NCBI GenBank assembly: GCA_003519645.1
Contig: DOWI01000141.1
Span: forward strand, 11,135-25,785
Reading direction: 5' to 3'
DNA length: 14,651 nt
Source: Oscillospiraceae bacterium
GTDB lineage: Bacteria > Bacillota_A > Clostridia > Oscillospirales > Acutalibacteraceae
How positions within the stretch are numbered: position 1 is the first letter of the stretch; every line of letters starts with the position of its first letter. This document shows, piece after piece, positions 10,804 to 14,651 of this stretch. The notes beneath the pieces were generated by a model that saw nothing but the letters and a program-made list of their open reading frames with translations, was not told the origin of the DNA and did not search any database. Made by a program: the position numbers and the translations under genes.

Positions 10804-12054
10804 ATGCCAAGGTACAAATTAAGCCCCGAAGAACGGGCGCAAGAGGCAGAACGCAAAGAGAATTTGCGCAATATTATGAAAGGTTTGGACGTAAAGAGTT
10901 TTGATGACCTGAAAGACGTATTTAAGATGATGGTCGGAGAAATGCTTGAAAATGGTCTGGATGGAGAACTTGATGACGAGCTCGGCTACACCAAATATGA
11001 TTATCGCAACAAAGAAGGCGAAAACAGCCGCAACGGCTATTCTAAAAAGACACTTAAAACGAGTTTCGGAGAAACAGAAATTAAAGTTCCGAGAGATCGC
11101 AACGGAGAATTTGAGCCGCAGCTTGTTAAGAAAAATCAAACAACCTTAACCGGTGACATTGAGGAAAAAATAATATCAATGTATGCCAAAGGAATGACAA
11201 CAAGTGATATAGAGGCTCATATTAAGGATATTTACGGGCTTGAGTGTTCCGATACCACCATAAGCAGAATAACGGATAAAATACTGCCTCTGGTACGTGA
11301 ATGGCAGTCAAGGCCGCTTGAGGAAATCTATGCCGTTGTATTTATGGACGCAATACACTTTCACGTCCGCAGTGAAGGACAGATTATCAAAAAGGCTGTA
11401 TACATTGCAATAGGTATTAATATGGACGGTATTAAAGAAGTCCTCGGTATGTGGGTTGGTGAAAATGAAAGTGCAAAGTTCTGGCTTTCAGTTATGAACA
11501 GCCTAAAAAACCGTGGTGTTGAGGATATTCTGATAGCTTGTGTTGACGGACTTACAGGCTTTACAAATGCGATAGAAGCCGTATATCCTAATACAGAGAT
11601 TCAGCAGTGTATTATTCATCAAATACGCAATACAACAAAGTTTGTATCATACAAAGATATTAAAGCGCTGATGGCTGATTTAAAGAAAGTGTATGCAGCT
11701 GTTGATGAGCAGACAGCACTTGCAGAACTCGACAGTTTCGATGAAAAATGGAGCTGTAAATACCCCAAAATCGCAATATCATGGCGATCAAACTGGGCAA
11801 ATTTATCAACATATTTCAAATATCCGGAAGCCGTCAGAACGCTGATTTACACAACAAATACGATAGAGGGCTTTAATCGGCAGCTACGCAAGGTGACAAA
11901 AAACAAAAGCGTATTTCCGACGGACGACAGCCTTTTGAAAATGCTCTATCTTGCCATGATAGACATTACGAAAAAGTGGACAGGCAAGCGCAAGGACTGG
12001 GGGCAAATTCACTCACAGCTTGAGATATTTTTTGCTGACAGACTGCCGCAGTAG
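10804..12054 (+). CDS. IS256-family (mutator-type) DDE transposase, intact
   Basis: This 416-residue transposase of the IS256/MULE family cuts and pastes its own element. The N-terminal part (about 1-110) includes EMLENGLDGELDDELGYTKY and SRNGYSKKTLKTSFGE, typical of the family. The catalytic triad is Asp182 in VVFMDAIHF, Asp248 in IACVDGLTGF and Glu355 in TTNTIEGFNRQLRKVTKNK. The conserved CIIHQIRN Cys/His motif lies between the second Asp and the Glu. Length and motif spacing are normal for IS256 (about 390-420 residues) and no disablement is visible, so it may be active. It runs divergently from the IS3 OrfA with about 120 bases between them. A TATACT at 10753-10758 could be a -10, but no good -35 matches it. 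The gene ends in TAG. Confidence 0.95.
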   Translation: MPRYKLSPEERAQEAERKENLRNIMKGLDVKSFDDLKDVFKMMVGEMLENGLDGELDDELGYTKYDYRNKEGENSRNGYSKKTLKTSFGETEIKVPRDRNGEFEPQLVKKNQTTLTGDIEEKIISMYAKGMTTSDIEAHIKDIYGLECSDTTISRITDKILPLVREWQSRPLEEIYAVVFMDAIHFHVRSEGQIIKKAVYIAIGINMDGIKEVLGMWVGENESAKFWLSVMNSLKNRGVEDILIACVDGLTGFTNAIEAVYPNTEIQQCIIHQIRNTTKFVSYKDIKALMADLKKVYAAVDEQTALAELDSFDEKWSCKYPKIAISWRSNWANLSTYFKYPEAVRTLIYTTNTIEGFNRQLRKVTKNKSVFPTDDSLLKMLYLAMIDITKKWTGKRKDWGQIHSQLEIFFADRLPQ

Positions 12055-12132
12055 CATAAAATTGCCGCCAAATCAAGGGTAAAATGAACGCCCTCTTACG
12101 AGGGCGCCCTTGACATGCCGATAATTTTATGC
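12054..12132. repeat. Inverted repeat spanning the transposase stop and the downstream promoter spacer
   Basis: GCATAAAATT (12054-12063) is the exact reverse complement of AATTTTATGC (12123-12132), with two further matching base pairs beyond a mismatch. The left arm begins at the last base of the transposase stop and the right arm ends just before the -10 box of the next promoter. A smaller hairpin is nested inside. Confidence 0.55.
12089..12106 (+). terminator. Hairpin 35 bases after the transposase
   Basis: CGCCCTC-TTAC-GAGGGCG is a perfect 7-bp GC-rich stem with a four-base loop. No T tract follows, so it is only a candidate terminator for the transposase transcript. It may instead block readthrough structurally or belong to the element end. 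Confidence 0.4.
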
Positions 12133-12138
12133 TATAGT
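12110..12138 (+). promoter_or_regulatory. Near-consensus sigma-70 (sigma-A) promoter
   Basis: TTGACA (12110-12115), exactly 17 bases, then TATAGT (12133-12138; five of six matches to TATAAT). Transcription would start near 12145, two bases before a 12-bp perfect hairpin. No plus-strand gene follows it in this window. It may be an outward-facing element promoter or drive a small RNA. Confidence 0.7.
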
Positions 12139-12143
12139 ATAGC
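12131..12143. promoter_or_regulatory. Palindrome covering the -10 box
   Basis: GCTATA-G-TATAGC is a perfect 6-bp inverted repeat around a central G. It contains the whole -10 hexamer and ends about two bases before the predicted start. This is the placement of a repressor operator, although an AT-rich palindrome could also arise by chance. Confidence 0.4.
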
Positions 12144-12146
12144 TAA

Positions 12147-12177
12147 GGGCTGAAAGCCTAAATCCGGCTTTCAGCCC
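12147..12177 (+). repeat. 12-bp perfect hairpin at the 5' end of the predicted transcript
   Basis: GGGCTGAAAGCC (12147-12158) and GGCTTTCAGCCC (12166-12177) are exact reverse complements separated by seven bases. No U tract follows on either strand, so it does not look like an intrinsic terminator. At the extreme 5' end of an RNA starting near 12145 it would be a stabilising cap structure, or it may be part of the insertion-sequence end. Confidence 0.65.
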
Positions 12178-12302
12178 AGAAAATTTACTTAGATTATATT
12201 ATCATTTTGGAGCCAAATTTGAGGTTTACACAAAATGAGGGATTGCCCCTTGCTTGCTTTTGTTTGCTGTACCCAAAAATAAAAGATTTTTCCTAAAACG
12301 AA

Positions 12303-12331
12303 ACAAAGATCCCAACAAATGAGATCTTTGT
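12303..12331. terminator. Bidirectional terminator-like hairpin
   Basis: ACAAAGATC (12303-12311) pairs with GATCTTTGT (12323-12331) across an 11-base loop. On the plus strand it is followed by CTGTTTT and then a seven-base T run at 12345-12351. On the minus strand it is followed by TTTCGTTTT. It would end the transcript from the 12110 promoter and could also end the minus-strand rhamnosidase transcript. Confidence 0.5.
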
Positions 12332-12495
12332 CTGTTTTAGGGACTTTTTTTACAGCCCCACAATTTCTGGCTTTCATGTACGAAATAGATCCCATGAGGA
12401 TTTTCCATATTTTGTACCTGTGAGCTTTTTCGTCCAAATCCTGTTGTAGCAAGGCTGTTTGTTACTGTAATTTTTACATAGACTTATGCTGATGT

Positions 12496-12510
12496 CACCT
12501 TTTTTAGGTG
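12496..12510. repeat. Short stem-loop downstream of the rhamnosidase gene
   Basis: CACCT-TTTTT-AGGTG is a 5-bp stem with a five-base loop, 26 bases past the end of the minus-strand gene. There is no U tract on the minus strand, so it is at most a weak terminator. Confidence 0.3.
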
Positions 12511-12535
12511 TTTGTTCAAGGAATATCCGAACGGT

Positions 12536-14488
12536 TTAAATGTTCATATTAAATTCTTTATTAGCTTCCAATTCATACGACTTATCTTCCCAAACAAGTT
12601 TTCCACCGCTTCTATTCGCTATAACGCTTAATTTATCTTTAGACATTTTCACGCTTACACTTCCGTCTTTAATAGGTACAACACCATCTATGAATTTAAA
12701 ACCACCCAAATAAGGTTTAACCTCAAATGTCTCATATCCGCTTGATGTAGGCTTAACACCAAGGTAATATTTCCCGAGAAGATATATAGGAGATGCTCCC
12801 CATGCATGACACAAGGACTTTCCATATTTATTGCCATACATCTCATAGTGCTGTGTTCCGCTCAAGCTTGGATTATATTCTTCCCATACTGTTGTCGCAC
12901 CTAAATCAAGCATACCCTTCCAATATGTTTTTATCATATTTTCGATGTAATCAAACCGTCCGATTTTTCCCATAACATCAAGCTCAAAGCCCTCAAAATA
13001 TGGCGTTGTTATCTTTGTGATTTCATTGTTTCCCAACACATTTTCAATAATTTTATTTTTTTGCTCTTCGCTTGCAATTCCATATAAAATCGCAAATATA
13101 TTTGCGTGTCGGGAGATATGATTTTTTCCGGATTCATAGCAGTCAATATATGCTCCTTTTTCCTCATTCCAAAAAAGCTTATTAGTCATTTCTATTAGCT
13201 TATTACTTTTTTTCTCGTAGACGTCAGGATTTGCTCCCGCAAGTTTTGACAACTCGACCATTGTTTGATTTGCAGCAATATATAGCATTTGTTCCGCACA
13301 AACCGCACCATCCTTATCTATCTCAGACCAATCAATAAATATCCAGTCATTATTCTTTTGGACAATAAAGCCTTTTTCATCTTCGCGTGTTGCACAAAAT
13401 TCCATCAACGAAACAGCCTTGTCATAAATATTCTTTATGAACTCAATATCTCCGTATGTAACGTAATACTCATGTAAACCTATAACCCAATACAAGCTGT
13501 AATCCGTAATAGTATTTATATGCTCATTAAATGGCTCTTTGCCGCGCAAAGCAATAGTGGACCGGCGTACTATTTCTTTGTCAAAGAATAAATAATTATT
13601 AAATTTAAAGGCTTGATACGCATCTCCGCCCCAAAGCCATCTATCTCGTTTTATTGCTTCAGTTAATACTTCACGCATATTAAGATGTAATGTATATGCA
13701 CACATATCCCAAATTTTGTTTACATCCTCATCATCACACCTAAAGCTGCCCTTATACTCAATAGGTAAATACTCAAGCTCCGCATAAACATTTGGATTTT
13801 CTGTACCTGTTAAATATATGTACCTAAATGCCCTTTGTCTTAGCTTATAGCCGCTTTCACCTGATATATCTTCAAATAGTATTGAGTTTTCAACATCTAA
13901 TGCTTCTTCTAAAGATTCGCCATAGCTTACATGGATATTCTCATATTCTTTAACACAATTTATATATAAAAATCCGAAAATCTCTTTTTTGAAATCATAT
14001 AAAATACTTTTATCCTGTTTTTTTATTAATACAGGATACTTTTTTTCATACGCAAACGGAAAAACTTCAGGATTTTTTTCGTAGCAATCATAATGAATAT
14101 CACAGCCTACTTGCTTTTTTGCACCATTTTCTAATGTGTACCATTCCTTATTTGTTGAGCATACATCACTTTCTATATATGCTGCCGGAAGTCCTGTAAG
14201 GTTCACAACGGATATTTGAAGTGTATGCTTTCCTTTTTTCAGTAATATAATCATTTCAGCTCCATACCGTTGCCCGTCAACTAATATATATCCCTTGCCG
14301 TTTAAAAAAAGTTTGATATTTCCATCTGTTTCTGTTTCGATTTCTGCGTAGAATTTTACATTTCTGTCAACATCATAGTATTTCCACAAAACAGGATAAT
14401 CAACTCCAAATTCCTGTCTGCGTGCATTAACACGATTTGAATGAAATATCTCATAATCTCCATAATTCCATATCCAATAGCTTTTCAT
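12536..14488 (-). CDS. GH78-like alpha-L-rhamnosidase (six-hairpin glycosidase)
   Basis: This 650-residue six-hairpin glycosidase most resembles family GH78 alpha-L-rhamnosidases, which remove terminal alpha-L-rhamnose from plant glycosides, pectin side chains or exopolysaccharides by inversion. An N-terminal beta-sandwich region (about 1-240) is followed by an (alpha/alpha)6 barrel (about 250-570) and a C-terminal beta domain with the typical CHAWGASPIYLLGKYYLG and EVKPYLGG. LGATTVWEEYN (529-539) carries the Glu expected as catalytic base. At the usual general-acid loop the protein has KRDRWLWGGD (280-289) instead of the RDERLGWTGD I recall from characterised enzymes, so the acid may be a different residue. 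There is no signal peptide, so it should be cytosolic. The start ATG 14488 has GGAGG (14499-14495) six bases upstream. It is visibly more AT-rich than the operon across the IS region. Family fairly sure, substrate unproven. Confidence 0.82.
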   Translation of the reverse strand: MKSYWIWNYGDYEIFHSNRVNARRQEFGVDYPVLWKYYDVDRNVKFYAEIETETDGNIKLFLNGKGYILVDGQRYGAEMIILLKKGKHTLQISVVNLTGLPAAYIESDVCSTNKEWYTLENGAKKQVGCDIHYDCYEKNPEVFPFAYEKKYPVLIKKQDKSILYDFKKEIFGFLYINCVKEYENIHVSYGESLEEALDVENSILFEDISGESGYKLRQRAFRYIYLTGTENPNVYAELEYLPIEYKGSFRCDDEDVNKIWDMCAYTLHLNMREVLTEAIKRDRWLWGGDAYQAFKFNNYLFFDKEIVRRSTIALRGKEPFNEHINTITDYSLYWVIGLHEYYVTYGDIEFIKNIYDKAVSLMEFCATREDEKGFIVQKNNDWIFIDWSEIDKDGAVCAEQMLYIAANQTMVELSKLAGANPDVYEKKSNKLIEMTNKLFWNEEKGAYIDCYESGKNHISRHANIFAILYGIASEEQKNKIIENVLGNNEITKITTPYFEGFELDVMGKIGRFDYIENMIKTYWKGMLDLGATTVWEEYNPSLSGTQHYEMYGNKYGKSLCHAWGASPIYLLGKYYLGVKPTSSGYETFEVKPYLGGFKFIDGVVPIKDGSVSVKMSKDKLSVIANRSGGKLVWEDKSYELEANKEFNMNI

Positions 14489-14500
14489 AATTTACCTCCG

Positions 14501-14521
14501 ATAAGATAGTATTAATCTTAT
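14501..14521. promoter_or_regulatory. Operator-like palindrome across the rhamnosidase transcription start
   Basis: ATAAGAT (14501-14507) and ATCTTAT (14515-14521) are exact inverted repeats separated by seven bases. The 21-bp site overlaps the end of the -10 box and the predicted start (near 14513), just upstream of the ribosome binding site. A repressor bound here would block transcription. It could alternatively fold in the leader RNA. Confidence 0.45.
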
Positions 14522-14548
14522 TATACTTACTTTTATTATAAAATGCAA
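14520..14548 (-). promoter_or_regulatory. Promoter of the rhamnosidase gene
   Basis: On the minus strand, TTGCAT (14548-14543; shares TTG with the consensus) precedes a perfect TATAAT (14525-14520) with a 17-base spacer. The leader would be about 25 bases and contain the GGAGG ribosome site. A second TATAAT-like sequence lies further upstream in this AT-rich DNA, so the exact start is uncertain. Confidence 0.5.
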
Positions 14549-14651
14549 TATATATGTTGAAATTAACCATGTTTTTCACTCTACTGCCATTACTGCATAT
14601 GTCTATGTTTTCTTTACTATTGACCTTTCGCAAAATCATTGAAAAACGCCC

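Larger units (their letters stand above)
10741..12240 (+). mobile_element. IS256-family insertion sequence, ends not resolved
   Basis: The body is defined by an intact IS256-type transposase. Terminal inverted repeats could not be matched by eye. On the right, TTTACACAAAAT (12226-12237) resembles the TTGTGTAAA core that I associate with IS256-family ends, but no clear partner lies between 10685 and 10803. The coordinates are a rough envelope. A 13-bp direct repeat (TATCATTTTGGAG) occurs at 10782-10794 and 12200-12212, once in the transposase ribosome-site region and once downstream. Confidence 0.45.
12055..12535. other. Gene-free, palindrome-rich stretch between transposase and rhamnosidase
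   Basis: These 481 bases contain nested hairpins, a near-consensus promoter, a bidirectional terminator-like hairpin and a short CACCT/AGGTG stem. On the minus strand 12452-12189 is an 87-codon open frame beginning with TTG. It has no recognisable family, motif or ribosome site and overlaps the terminator-like hairpin, so I do not call it. A 15-codon plus-strand frame at 12235-12282 is likewise unproven. Confidence 0.6.

Noticed and set aside
12189..12452. 87-codon minus-strand frame starting with TTG
   Set aside because: No ATG at its start, no ribosome site, no recognisable domain, and it overlaps a terminator-like hairpin. It may be a decayed repeat, but I cannot support a gene.
14451..14639. 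62-codon minus-strand frame upstream of the rhamnosidase gene
   Set aside because: It overlaps the start of the real gene in another frame and covers its promoter and palindrome.

Overview
The window is about 14.6 kb and appears to come from a fermentative, glycan-degrading Firmicute, most likely a gut or rumen Clostridia member. The reasons are strong GGAGG-type ribosome binding sites, tight gene packing, AT-rich promoters, an IS256-type transposase, and a cluster of cytosolic carbohydrate-active enzymes without signal peptides. This placement is an inference from family content and signals; no marker gene is present.

Region 1 (1-10015, plus strand) is an uninterrupted co-directional cluster. 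In order it holds the 3' part of a GH65 disaccharide phosphorylase, a beta-phosphoglucomutase (pgmB), a GH2 beta-galactosidase (lacZ) with one in-frame amber codon, a GH3 beta-glucosidase, a GH36-type alpha-galactosidase and a GH37 trehalase-like protein. Apart from a 55-base gap before lacZ, the genes overlap or lie 1-2 bases apart, each with its own Shine-Dalgarno sequence inside the preceding gene, so this looks like one operon. The GH65 and beta-PGM pair converts an alpha-glucoside plus phosphate to beta-glucose 1-phosphate and then glucose 6-phosphate. The four hydrolases would remove beta-galactose, beta-glucose, alpha-galactose and an alpha-glucose-like unit from imported oligosaccharides. 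No transporter or regulator is visible; these probably lie upstream of base 1.

Region 2 (10016-12535) is an accessory junction. It has hairpins after the operon, a 69-bp TG...CA inverted-repeat unit, a solitary and probably frameshifted IS3-type OrfA on the minus strand with its own near-consensus promoter, and an intact IS256-family transposase on the plus strand. After the transposase comes a palindrome-dense stretch with a near-consensus sigma-70 promoter firing directly into a 12-bp perfect hairpin. A bidirectional terminator-like hairpin follows about 160 bases downstream.

Region 3 (12536-14651, minus strand) is a visibly more AT-rich GH78 alpha-L-rhamnosidase-like gene. It has a clear promoter, a 7-7-7 palindrome across the expected transcription start, and a strong ribosome binding site.

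I see no rRNA, tRNA, CRISPR array or phage structural gene. The items most worth a second look are the amber codon in an otherwise intact lacZ, the promoter-hairpin module after the transposase, and the unusual active-site signatures in the GH37-like and GH78-like proteins.
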